Source of the DNA: Pelagophyceae sp. CCMP2097
Lineage: Eukaryota > Sar > Pelagophyceae
Assembly: GCA_026770575.1 (NCBI GenBank)
Contig: MU657206.1
Coordinates: 308,188-348,153 of the forward strand
Reading direction: 5' to 3'
DNA: 39,966 nt
Of this stretch, positions 18,517-27,818 are shown in pieces. The translations under genes were made by a program, and so were the position numbers. How positions within the stretch are numbered: the first letter of the stretch is position 1; each line of letters starts with the position of its first letter. Under the pieces are notes generated by a model, which had not been told where the DNA came from, searched no databases, and saw nothing but the letters and a program-made list of their open reading frames with translations.

Positions 18517-19548
18517 ATGTTCCCCACGCTGCAGAGCTCTCTGGGCTGCCCATTCCTGGTGGTCTCGTCGCTGAAGCTCGTCGAGGGGCTCCCGGCGCCC
18601 GCCGAGCCGGACTTCGACGGCGTCCTGGCGACGGTGGCGAATTGGGCCGTGTCGGAGGAAACAGTGCTGGCGGACTTTGAAGGCGAAATGCCAGGCTTCG
18701 GCGGCAGTCTCGTACTCGCGCAGTTCCTTTTGACAGAGAGCCTGGACGATGCGCTCAAACCGACGCTGTCGCGCGCCGGGCCGTTCCCGAGCGGCGCTGT
18801 CGGCCTCCTTGTCGACCTGCGGGACCCGTGTGGTGTGGAAGTCGCGAGGCGCATCATGGAGAGTGAGGCCATCACCAAGGTCATCTGGGGCGCCGACGGC
18901 GATCTCACCTCGCTGCGCCACCAGCGCGGCCTCGGCATGCGCAGCCGCAACGTCGTCGACTGCCAGCTCGCCTTCTCAACGGAGCGCTACCGCCTCGGCA
19001 TGGCCAAGATGCTCGAGCGCGTGCCGCCCACGGAGCTGCCGCCCAAGGCGGGCCACTTGGACTACAAGTCGCATCAATCGAACCGCCGCGCGCTTCCGCT
19101 GCCCCTCACCGCCGGGCTCGCCAAGTACGCCATGGACGATCTGCACCGCATCGAGGTCATCCTGCAGACGAAGCAGCCGAGCGTGCAATCGTATGCAGCG
19201 ACCAAGGCGCAGACGGCGAGCTTCATCGCCTCGCTCGAGGAACCTTCGTGCGGCGTCGTCTGGGTTCGCGCGCAGCTGCAATACGTCCGCAGAAAGAAGG
19301 GCGACGCCAAGACGCAAAAGCAGGTCAGTGTCCTGCGCGCCGTCGTGCACATCTTCGTCGCGTTCGGGCGGCCGGGCGACGAGCTTAAGGAGCTCAGCCC
19401 CGAGGAAGTCCTCTACCAAGCCGGCGACCTCTGCCCCGAATACGAGCTCAGCCCCAAGGACGTCCGCTACCTCGAGAAGGTCAAGAGGACATTGGAGACG
19501 GCGACGGGCCTCTGCATCCCAGACGACCTCTCGTTCGCAGACGACTAG
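18517..19548 (+). CDS. DEDDy 3'-5' exonuclease domain protein, copy A
   Basis: Predicted 3'-5' exonuclease acting on RNA or DNA (RNase D/WRN-type fold). 343 residues from the ATG at 18517, chosen because the second copy starts at the matching codon; the frame is open further upstream. All four metal ligands and the Tyr are visible: LADFEGE (Asp53, Glu55), WGADGDLTSL (Asp127 or Asp129) and KYAMDDLHR (Tyr204, Asp208). The C-terminal third (SLEEPSCGV, then VVHIFVAFGRPGDELKELS) has no domain I know. No introns, unlike most neighbours. 223 bases (18811-19033) are identical to copy B, third codon positions included, whereas flanking parts differ. It sits after DcpS, another RNA-decay enzyme. The exact substrate cannot be told from sequence. 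Confidence 0.83.
   Translation: MFPTLQSSLGCPFLVVSSLKLVEGLPAPAEPDFDGVLATVANWAVSEETVLADFEGEMPGFGGSLVLAQFLLTESLDDALKPTLSRAGPFPSGAVGLLVDLRDPCGVEVARRIMESEAITKVIWGADGDLTSLRHQRGLGMRSRNVVDCQLAFSTERYRLGMAKMLERVPPTELPPKAGHLDYKSHQSNRRALPLPLTAGLAKYAMDDLHRIEVILQTKQPSVQSYAATKAQTASFIASLEEPSCGVVWVRAQLQYVRRKKGDAKTQKQVSVLRAVVHIFVAFGRPGDELKELSPEEVLYQAGDLCPEYELSPKDVRYLEKVKRTLETATGLCIPDDLSFADD
18811..19033 (+). repeat. Identical tract shared by the exonuclease pair, copy A
   Basis: Every base matches 20717-20939. Sequence on either side differs at both silent and replacement sites, which suggests recent gene conversion over the catalytic core. Confidence 0.85.
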
Positions 19549-20422
19549 GATGCGCCGTCGTCCACAGCTTCCTCACGTTTGGGCGGGCGAGCGCGCTGCC
19601 GGCGAGCCCAACCCCGCGAGCGAGCTCACTGGCACCCCCGAGTCCCGAAACGCGAGCTGCAATGACCTCCACAGAGATGAACCTATGTGAACCTCACGGG
19701 TTTGCTGGTATATAGAAGAAAGTCACGCTTCTCCGGCAACGGGACGCGACATCCCTTTTGCCAAAGGAGTACGCCTTTGTGACCTCTGGGAGCGACATAA
19801 CTGCACTGGTATGATCTCTATACGACCACTTGGTTGGCCTGTTCGTAACCCTCGGTCCACTCCGGTCCGTCCACTCCACGCAAACCACGCAACGCGAACT
19901 TTGACGTCCGAGTCGCCAAACGCGACTTTATTTGAACTTTCAACAGACGCGCAAGAACGTCTTTTTCGATCCCCTCTCTCGTAAACTGGAGGACACCGGT
20001 CCGTCCGTGACGAACAATTGATCTTATGAGGCCTCATAATGGCCGTTTCCGGCCAGCCAGACGGGTTTTGGCTGGCGTGAGTCGCCTTAGGGGGTGTCCT
20101 GAGTGTCCCGTGAGCTGCTCCGGGCATGCGGCTCCTCCTAGAAGGCAGGGTCTTAACGAGGAGCCGACAGGGACTAAATCTAGTCCTCTCCTCGAGGGCA
20201 TTTACGGTGTACGAGCGTTCCGGCGCGCACTGCGCGCTGGATTGAAGCCACGTCCTTCCCCGATCTAACCCAGCCAACGCCGAGCATCACAGGCCGTCGC
20301 AACGCCTCGAGCTGCTCCTTAGGGCCTTCAAAACTGCACGGACGGACTGTCCTCCGGTTTGCGAGAGAGGGGTAAGGAGCTCTGTCCTCGAGGCGCACGT
20401 ACGAGGCTCGGCACCGGCGACC
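19549..20422. other. Intergenic spacer between exonuclease copies
   Basis: The first 230 bases are 3' flank of copy A with no clear motif. 19783-19900 is the duplicated block. 19905-20420 has no counterpart upstream of copy A and includes GTAAACTGGAGGACACCGG (19982) and an inverted GGCCGTTTCCGGCC (20041-20054). No gene is recognised. Confidence 0.5.
19783..19900 (+). repeat. Duplicated upstream block, copy B
   Basis: Counterpart of 18183-18305. It lies about 520 bases before copy B's ATG rather than about 210, so roughly 300 bases were inserted here or lost upstream of copy A. Confidence 0.8.
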
Positions 20423-21454
20423 ATGTTCCCCACGCTGCACAGCTCTCTGGGCTGCCCGTTCCTGGTGGTCTCGTCGCGGCAGCTCGTCGAGGAGCTCCCG
20501 GCGCCCACCGAGCCGGACTTCGACGGCGTCCTTGCGACGGTGGCGAATTGGGCCGTGTCGGAGGTAACAGTGCTGGCGGACTTTGAAGGCGAAATGCCAG
20601 GCTTCGGCGGCAGGCTCGTCGTCGCCCAGTTCCTTTTGACGAACAGCCTCGACAACGACCTCAAACCGACGCTGTCGCGCGCCGGGCCGTTCCCGACCGA
20701 CGCCGTCGGCCTCCTCGTCGACCTGCGGGACCCGTGTGGTGTGGAAGTCGCGAGGCGCATCATGGAGAGTGAGGCCATCACCAAGGTCATCTGGGGCGCC
20801 GACGGCGATCTCACCTCGCTGCGCCACCAGCGCGGCCTCGGCATGCGCAGCCGCAACGTCGTCGACTGCCAGCTCGCCTTCTCAACGGAGCGCTACCGCC
20901 TCGGCATGGCCAAGATGCTCGAGCGCGTGCCGCCCACGGCGCTGCCGCCAAAGGCCGGTCACATGGACTACAGCGGCCAGGCGTCGAACCGCCGGGCGCT
21001 GCCACTGCCCCTCACCGCCGGGCTCGCCAAGTACGCCATGGACGATCTGCATCGCATCGAGGTAATCCTGCAGACCCAGCGGCCGAGCGAGCAGCCGTAC
21101 GCGGCGACCACGGCGCAGACGGCGCGCTTCCTCGCGGCGCTCGAGGAACCTTCGTGCGGCGTCGACTGGGTCCGCGCGCAGATTGACTTCAACGGCCGCA
21201 AGTACGGCAACGTCAAGAAGCAGAAGCAGGTGAACATCCTGCGCGCCGTCGTGCACATCTTCGTCGCGTTCGGGCGGCCGGGCGACGAGCTTAAAGAGCT
21301 CAGCCCCGAGGACGTCCGCTACCAAGCCGGCGACCTCTGCCCCGAATACGAGCTCAGCCCCGAGGACGCCCGCTACCTCGAAGAGGTCCAGGCGTACCTG
21401 GAGAAGGAGACGGGCGTCCACATCCTGGAAGACCTCTCGTTCGCAGACGACTAG
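20423..21454 (+). CDS. DEDDy 3'-5' exonuclease domain protein, copy B
   Basis: Tandem paralogue of the gene at 18517, also 343 residues and intronless, starting MFPTLHSSLGCPF. Catalytic residues are all kept (LADFEGE, WGADGDLTSL, KYAMDDLHR). Differences from copy A cluster in about residues 170-270, for example HMDYSGQASNRR against HLDYKSHQSNRR and IDFNGRKYGNVKK against LQYVRRKKGDAKT, while length is unchanged. This pattern suggests that both copies are functional and that substrate or partner contacts outside the active site have diverged. The 3' flank shares only the last coding bases with copy A. Confidence 0.83.
   Translation: MFPTLHSSLGCPFLVVSSRQLVEELPAPTEPDFDGVLATVANWAVSEVTVLADFEGEMPGFGGRLVVAQFLLTNSLDNDLKPTLSRAGPFPTDAVGLLVDLRDPCGVEVARRIMESEAITKVIWGADGDLTSLRHQRGLGMRSRNVVDCQLAFSTERYRLGMAKMLERVPPTALPPKAGHMDYSGQASNRRALPLPLTAGLAKYAMDDLHRIEVILQTQRPSEQPYAATTAQTARFLAALEEPSCGVDWVRAQIDFNGRKYGNVKKQKQVNILRAVVHIFVAFGRPGDELKELSPEDVRYQAGDLCPEYELSPEDARYLEEVQAYLEKETGVHILEDLSFADD
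20717..20939 (+). repeat. Identical tract shared by the exonuclease pair, copy B
   Basis: Matches 18811-19033 base for base; see that entry. Confidence 0.85.
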
Positions 21455-21749
21455 GACGCCAGTCGAGCGCGGACCCCGCGCACCACTAACTTTGTTCCTG
21501 TGCAACCGATGCGGTCCCAGGGTACCATCCGGGAATCGGAAGGCTGCAGCGAGCAATGGCAGATACTCGGCCGAGTCTCCGGGACGTCGGCGCTGCCTCG
21601 GACGGCCTCGACGTCGAGCTCGAGACGTACTACAATTGTACGAGATCTAGATCGCTTTCCAACTGCCGCGTTTAGGCGATTGATATCGCGCGGTTCCCCA
21701 AGGCCGTGACGGAGCCACCCCGTCGCGGCGCGCTGCTGGAATCGTCGCC
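21455..21749 (+). promoter_or_regulatory. Upstream region of the TOG-CAP-Gly gene
   Basis: It holds the TACAATTGTA palindrome (21631-21640), followed by CGAGATCTAGATCG and a short AT-richer stretch. It serves as the probable promoter of the gene at 21750. Confidence 0.45.
21631..21640. promoter_or_regulatory. TACAATTGTA palindrome, copy 2
   Basis: 110 bases before the ATG at 21750. Same ten bases as the other four intergenic copies. Confidence 0.4.
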
Positions 21750-23684
21750 ATGTCGCTGACGGAGCAGGTGCTCCAGGAGGTCAAGCGCGGCAGGTTCGGG
21801 TGCGCCTCTCGCTGCGGCCCGGCTGGTCCCGTCGTCGGCGCGATGCGTCGCGCGCAGGGCCGCCGGCGAGGAGTGGGAGCAGAAGAGCAAGTCGCTGGTC
21901 GTGCTGCAGGCCATCTTCCTCGACGCGGCGCGCGACGCGGACCCGCACGCGGTCGACGAGTGCTTCAACCTCGAGACGTGCGGACCTCCTTTGCGCCCGC
22001 GAGGGCTTCTCCGCGCACCCTTTTGAGGGCGGCGCGCCGCCGCCGTAGCGGACTGCCGCGCGCGCAGGTGGCGCGCTTTGCGACTGCCGCTGCAGGGCGC
22101 GCTCAAGGACCTGCGGTCGCAGATCGTTAAAGAGGCGTGCGGCCTCGTCACCGCCGTCGCCGAGGCGTGCAACCTCGACCAGGGCCTGCCGCGGACGCAC
22201 GTCGCGCGCGACGGTGGCCGGCCGCTCCTGCGCGACGTCGCGCCCACACTCCTCGAGCTCCTCAGCTCGGGGAACAAGGTCAACGTGCGCTTCGTCGAAC
22301 CCCGCGCCCGCAAGCCTGCCCGATCACGAGACGAGGCCGCTGCCGGGGCCTCGGTGCCGCCTCGATACTGCCCTTCCGCCGCAGGTCGACGACTGCGTGC
22401 AGTCGGTCATTTCGAAGTGCCGGTTTAAGCAAGTGGTGCAGCTCGTGGGCGAGTACAGCTGCACCCCGCGCGGCAAGTCGGCGGCCGTGCGCGAGTGCTG
22501 CGCTGCCTACGCCAAGCAGATCGTAGAGGTCTGGGGCCCGTCCTACCTCAATCGCCACCACGCCGACCTCTTGCAACCGCTGCACACGGCCATTGAGAAA
22601 CTCCTGGAAGACTCGTCGGAAAAGGCGCGCGCGGTAAGCCACGCCGGGGGAGACGATCGCTCACAATGATCCGAACGCGCGCGCGACCGCCTGCTCCTGG
22701 AAACGGCCCCGACGACGCTCGCGACGACGACGCGCTAGGTCGCTCGCGACGCGTTCGTCGTCTTCGCCCAACACTGGCCGGACCGCGGCGAGGCCATCGC
22801 CGAGGCCGTCGAGCCGCGCGCGGCGCGGTGGTGCGCCCGACCCGGACCGCCTCGGAGAGTCGCCGCGCAAATGGTGCGCCTAGGCTCCGCGAGCAAATGG
22901 CCGAAATCCAAGAGGCGCCGCCGCGACCACCGCCGACGGACCCGACCGAGACGAAGCGACAACGCGCGTCGCCGCAAAAGTCGGCGCGCCGGAGGAAGTC
23001 CCCGGCGCCGCTGCGAGCCGAGGCCGCGAGGCGAGTCGGCGGGGCTTTGGCGTACTCCGGGACGGTGTGCGCCTAGGCTGGCCACGGCGCCGCCGCCTGC
23101 GCCCGCGGAAGAGGCGCCGCCCGACTTGGACGTCGGCGCGCGCGTCTTGGTCCACAAATCAAAGCTCGCGACCGTCAAATTCCTCGGCCAGACGCACTTC
23201 TCCGCCGGTTTCTGGATCGGCGTCGAGCTCGACGGTGAGGAATCCCGCGAGCCTCGCGCCCGACGCGCCCCGATGGCGACTGTAGCGCCGCGCGACGGGG
23301 CGCACGACGGCGTCGTCGCGCACAAGCGGTACTTCGAGACCGCCGCGCACCAGGGTACGCCCCTCGCACGCCGAGTCACGCAAACTCGCCATCGCAGGCC
23401 TCTTCGTGCGGCCGTCGCAGGTGGAGGCGCTCACCGCCGACGAGCTCGCCTCGCCCGAGCTCGCGAGGGCTTGCGTGCTGGCGTGCGAGCACAAGCGAAT
23501 GCTCGGCGGCATGCTCGACGAGCTGCAGGCGCAGCTGGCGAAGTTGCACGCGCACGAGGCGCAGCGCCTCACGGCCGAGTCCGCCGCGGCGTACGCTGCG
23601 GACGTCGAGAGCGCCGCGCCCAAGCTCCATGCGCTCCTCGACGAGCACCTGCGGCGCCTCGATGGCCTTCGGCAAAACCCCTAG
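21750..23684 (+). CDS. TOG (CLASP-like) plus CAP-Gly microtubule protein
   Basis: Likely a microtubule plus-end factor. Proposed exons: 21750-21793, 21858-21977, 22068-22284, 22385-22633, 22739-22827, 22884 to about 22979, 23077-23234, 23286-23354, 23398-23684; about 442 residues with all phases matching (end of exon 6 is the weak point). Exons 1-5 encode a TOG-like helical domain of the CLASP_N type: EEWEQKSKSLVVLQAIF, GALKDLRSQIVKEACGLV, CVQSVISKCRFK and VARDAFVVFAQHWPDR. After a basic Pro-rich linker, exons 7-9 encode a CAP-Gly domain: GARVLV, FLGQTHFSAGFWIGVELD, HDGVVAHKRYFE and GLFVRPSQV. The last exon is a helical, coiled-coil-like tail ending LDEHLRRLDGLRQNP. CAP-Gly binds C-terminal EEY/F tails and TOG domains bind tubulin. 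The two are normally on separate proteins, so the single-gene model needs transcript support. Confidence 0.78.
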
Positions 23685-23927
23685 CGGCCGACGCCGCGCG
23701 CGCGAGCCGTAACCGCTCGCCCTCTCCGGAATCCCATGCGAATCGCCCGTCCGCCGCGAGCTCCCGCGGGGCCCTTTCTTTGAAGATGCTGCGAGTGGCT
23801 CGTGCGTCGTCGTCCTCCCCGACGGGCCTCCGGTCGTCGAAGGCAGCACTGTTTAGCGCTCCGATGATTCGTTCTCGGGGAGGCGTCGTTTCGAACGCGG
23901 AGGGTTCTTTGGGAAGGGGTAGCAACG
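23685..23927. other. Convergent 3' intergenic region
   Basis: About 240 bases between the ends of the TOG-CAP-Gly gene and the PI4K gene. Nothing beyond presumed 3' UTRs is seen. Confidence 0.4.
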
Positions 23928-26900
23928 TCAGTACGCGATCTTGTTCGTTCGATACTGGAAGCGGTCGTAGAGCGCCGTTCCCGTGCTGTCGAGCGAGGTG
24001 GCCACGAGGCGCCTAGAGTCAGTGTGTCGCATCTCGCAACGCGGCGTTTTGCGAGGGCCGCACCGGGCCTTTGCGCGGAGTTGGGCGTCGTCGAGCTGCA
24101 AGTGGTGCCGCCTGCGGAAGGACGCGACGGCGTCACGGCCGCCGCGGAAGCAGGGGAAGCGCGACTGGTACTGCATGATCTCGATGAGAGTGGACGTCTC
24201 GTCGACGATATCCCGCGCGGCGATCATCGCGGCAGCAAACGCGTCCACGAACAGCGCGTGGCCGCGCGACCCGTGGCCACCCATGACGTCCAGGGCGCCG
24301 CGCGTCAGCTTGAACGGGGCGCGCTCGAGGGACGCGCAGCCGCCCGGGGCGCCACCGAGCACAAACCCAAAGTCAATGTGCACCACGCGGCCGCGCGAGT
24401 CGAGGAGCACGTTGCCGTTGTGCCTGTCCTTGACAGCGAGCGCGTAGCATATAAAGCTCGCCGCCGCCATTGAAGCGATGAAGTTCTTTACCGCGGCGTC
24501 GCGTGCGGGCGCGCCCACCGGGCCAAAGTTGCGGTCAAAGTGGTCGAGGAGCGTGCCCTTGCGGAAGACGCCGTCGAGGCTCGTCGAGTCCGGCACCAGC
24601 TCTATCAGGCCCGTCGACGCCGACAGCGCCACGATGCGGTATGGGCGCAGGTACACGAGGTCTGCGAGGCCTTTCACGCGAAAGTGACGCTCGTACCGCG
24701 CCACCAGCTGCACCACCTACGAGCGGCGTGGTGATGAAGGAGTCACCTGAGGGTTCTTTCTCCCGGTGTCCATCAGTGCCGTCGCTCGGTCGCCACTTCG
24801 CCATCTGCGGCTCGGACGCGGCGCTTGACGAAGACTTCCTGCCGCAGGTCGTCGTTCGACTTGACGATGACGGCGCGCAGCTCCCAGCCCGGTGCTGCGG
24901 CGAGGCGCGACCGCGAACGGATGGCCTGCTCCTTGGCCGCCCAGTTGCCGCCGCCGTTCTGCGGCCGCCGCGACCCCTCCGCGGCGGACCGGTTCTCCGG
25001 GTCGCGCACGGGCCCGGACTTGGACCGCTGTGTGGGTGCGTGTGAGCGAATGCGGGGCACAGACAACGTGGGGCACAAGGACGCACGCCGAATACGCGCT
25101 CGACGTGGGCCATGCCCGACGATGAGGCCAACGCGAACTGGCTCGCCCAGTGGTCGACGACGCGGCCAGCGCGCGCGTGGATGCGCTCTGTCAGCTGCGC
25201 CTCGGCTGTCGACGCGGGCGACTGTCGCTCGCTGCCGTCGCCGCTCGACGCCTCCGGCGGCGACGCCGGCAGGCCCGCGGGGCCGTCGTGGAGCGGCGAC
25301 GCCGTGCCGTCGTCCGCCGCGTCGTCGTCGCCCGTCGCCTTGTGGAGGCCTCGGAGTTCGAGCCCCAAAGGCCGCGCGCCGCGGGGCCCCGCGGCCGGCG
25401 GCGGCGCCTCGGGCGCGTCGCGCCAGATGCTCAGGCGCTGCGCGACGACGCGCATCTGCTCCACCTACGCAAAGGACGGTGCGACAACCGCGGGCCGCGG
25501 TGCGAAGGCGCCGGTGCCGACGAGCGAGGCGTCGCGCTCGAGGCCGCGGTCGTCGACGACGTCGTCGAAGCGCTCGCCGCCTTCCAGGCCGGACCCGCCG
25601 TCGGGCCCCGCGGTGCGCGCGGCGGCGCGGCCCGCGGCGGCGCGGTACTCGGCGGCGCGTTCCGTGTTTGCGGCCCAGGGCAGCGTCGCCGGGGACGCGA
25701 CGGTGCCGCGCGCGTCGACGCCGCGCGAGACGTGCGCGTAGACGACGTTTGCGAGGTCCTCGCCTTGGAAGCCTTGCGTCTCCGACGTCTCAAAGTAGAC
25801 GAGGCAAGGGCACCTCGCCTTGGTGTTGAAGACGACGCCCTCGTCATCGACGACGCGGAGCACGGTGCGCCAAGCGTCCGTCGAGTTGCAGAGCGGCAGG
25901 TAGGAAAGGGGCGGCACGTGCACCCTGGCGAGCGCGGCGCCGAGGTGCGCCTGGCGCCGGTCGCGCGGCAGCGCGCGGAGCGTCTCTGCGACGTTGACGA
26001 GGTCGTCGACAAATTGCTTCTCATCCTCGAAAAACTCAAAGCGCCGCAGCGCCGCCGGGTCCGTCAGCGCGCTTGGCCGCGGCGCGCGCCGCCCGAGCGC
26101 GCCGGGCGCCGCAGCCACCTGGACCGACCGCGCGGCCTGGCCGCCCTCGTCCTTCCGCTCGTCGCCGCCGTCCTTTCGCTCGTCGCCGACGCCGCAGTCG
26201 TCGCCGAGGCTGTCCCCGGAGTCCTCGGACGCCTCGCTGCCGTTGGTCGCCTCGGCGTCGGGCGCCTCGGCGTCGGGCACCTCGGCGTCGACGGGCGCCG
26301 CAAATACACCAGGCGCCTCGGCGTCGGGCTTCTGCTTGCGCGGCGAGCCCGGCGGCGGCGCCGGCGGCTTCCGCGCCTCTACGCCGATGGCCGCCGCCCA
26401 GCGCCGCAGCGCGTCGGCCGATGGCGCGCGGAGCCGCACGGGGCCGAACGACGCGCTCGTGCCTTTGCGCGCGTGCACCTCGAACTCGTGGCACGCCGGC
26501 GCCGCCGCGCCGCCTTCGATGACGCGCACGATAGCGTGGTCCAGGGGCAATGCGCGCACGAGTTTGCCGTGCGGCCGGCCCGAGCCCCGCAGCGCTTTGG
26601 CGTAGACGAGGAGCGACCGGCCCTCGATCTTCGCGACGGCGGCCCGCCAGGCCCAGGCGCGTGCGCCGCAGCACCGCGAAGGGTTTCGCCGCGGCCGTCG
26701 CCAGCGCAGCGGGCCCTCGAGCGACGCGGCGCGGTGCGGCACGGTGGCCGGTTCCGCGAGGCGCACGTCGGTGCCGCTACGCGCGCGCAGCACGGGCCGC
26801 AGCGTGCGCGCCGCGTCGACGAGCGCCTTGGCGACTCTCAACCCCGCCTGTCGCGCGCGCGCGCTGAGCTCGTCGCGGCCGATGGTCCCTCGCGAGAAGA

Positions 26901-27560
26901 GGCCCTCGAGCTCGGCAGGCACGGCGCCGCAGTGCGCGACGCAGGACTCGACGTCGTTGGCAAGGTGCGCGCATCTGCGGTAGTAGAGCTCGTGGCCGCC
27001 TCTGCCGTTCTCGCCGGGCGCGTAGTCCTCCATCGCGGCCCGGAGCATCCAATGAAGCTGCAGCGCAAAGTGCGGAGACTGCTGCGCCACGACTAAAGCG
27101 AAGCGGTCCAGCGTGCCCGCGGGCCAGTCGACATCGAGGTGGACGAGCATGTGAGCGAGCTGGGGCAGATACAGCTCCACGCCGTCAAAGGCCTAAGTCG
27201 TGAAAAGCCTATAGGGCCCTGCCTGTAAAGGCCTGCGTATAGAGGCCTGGTATAGGGCGCACCTGCTTGGCGTCCGAGTGCTTCTCGAGCCACGACGCGG
27301 CGAGCGCGATGAGGCGCGGGTTGCGGCGGCACTTCCAAATCAGCAGCGTCGTTGTACCTGCAGGCGGGGCGGGGCTATACGGGCGGGCGTCCAGGGCGGG
27401 GATATACGGCACTCTCCGGCTTCGTCCCCCTGACGCGGGGACGCCGCGCCGCGCCGGCGTCGAGCGTGGCGCCGTCTCGCGCGAGGAGGCGCTCGACCAT
27501 GGCGAGGTCCGCCTCGTGCTGCTTTTGCATAGTCCCGTACTTCGACGCCGAGCACCCCAT
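23928..27560 (-). CDS. Phosphatidylinositol 4-kinase (beta-like) with PH domain
   Basis: Makes PI4P on cytoplasmic membrane faces, by family typically Golgi. Seven exons in transcript order: 27560-27443, 27357-27263, 27192-25522, 25464-25096, 25027-24836, 24716-24064, 24012-23928, summing exactly to 1060 residues. N-terminus MGCSASK fits N-myristoylation (Gly2, Ser6, Lys7) with an adjacent Cys3 for palmitoylation. PIK helical domain: SWLEKHSDAKQ, VELYLPQLAHMLVHLD. A PH-like domain follows at about 26730-26390 (LEGPLRW, then GRSLLVYA, ending ALRRWAAAIG). The kinase N-lobe has PPLSYLPLCNS, FNTKARCPCLVYFE and WELRAVIVKSNDDLRQE (ATP-site Lys). The catalytic part has KDRHNGN, HIDFGF and FKLTRGALDVMGG, ending LYDRFQYRTNKIAY. 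MIAARDIVDETSTLIEIMQ and FPCFRGG favour PI4K-beta over alpha. The last intron is 51 bases. The first exon join is the least certain. Confidence 0.9.
27193..27262 (-). repeat. Short repeats in PI4K intron 2
   Basis: This 70-base intron holds several variants of AGGCCT(G)TATAGGGC and CCTATAGGGCCCTG. It is small but clearly repetitive; no function is implied. Confidence 0.5.
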
Positions 27561-27818
27561 GGCCCAAACGGGCGCCGCCGAAACGCCGCGGAGCCGCAAA
27601 GCGCCAGGGAGGGCAGCGCGCCACCGAAGCCCGGCCCCCGCCGTGGAATTTCGGCAGATTCGGTGACTTTCCAAAAGAATTTTTTTCGTCTCATCGAGGA
27701 CTTGTTAGAGTCCATCGTTATCGCAGCCCCACTCCTACAATTGTAAGCTCGCGCCCGCCCCCGGGGGGCCGCCAGGGCGCCCGAGACTCGGCGGGAGCTG
27801 CGCCCGGGCGGGACAATA
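27561..27818. promoter_or_regulatory. Divergent promoter, PI4K / WD40 gene
   Basis: 258 bases between two divergent starts. It includes an AT-rich core (27660-27745) and the TACAATTGTA palindrome, which lies 74 bases before the WD40 ATG and about 175 before the PI4K ATG. Confidence 0.5.
27736..27745. promoter_or_regulatory. TACAATTGTA palindrome, copy 3
   Basis: It sits in the divergent promoter; being symmetric it could serve either gene. Confidence 0.4.
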
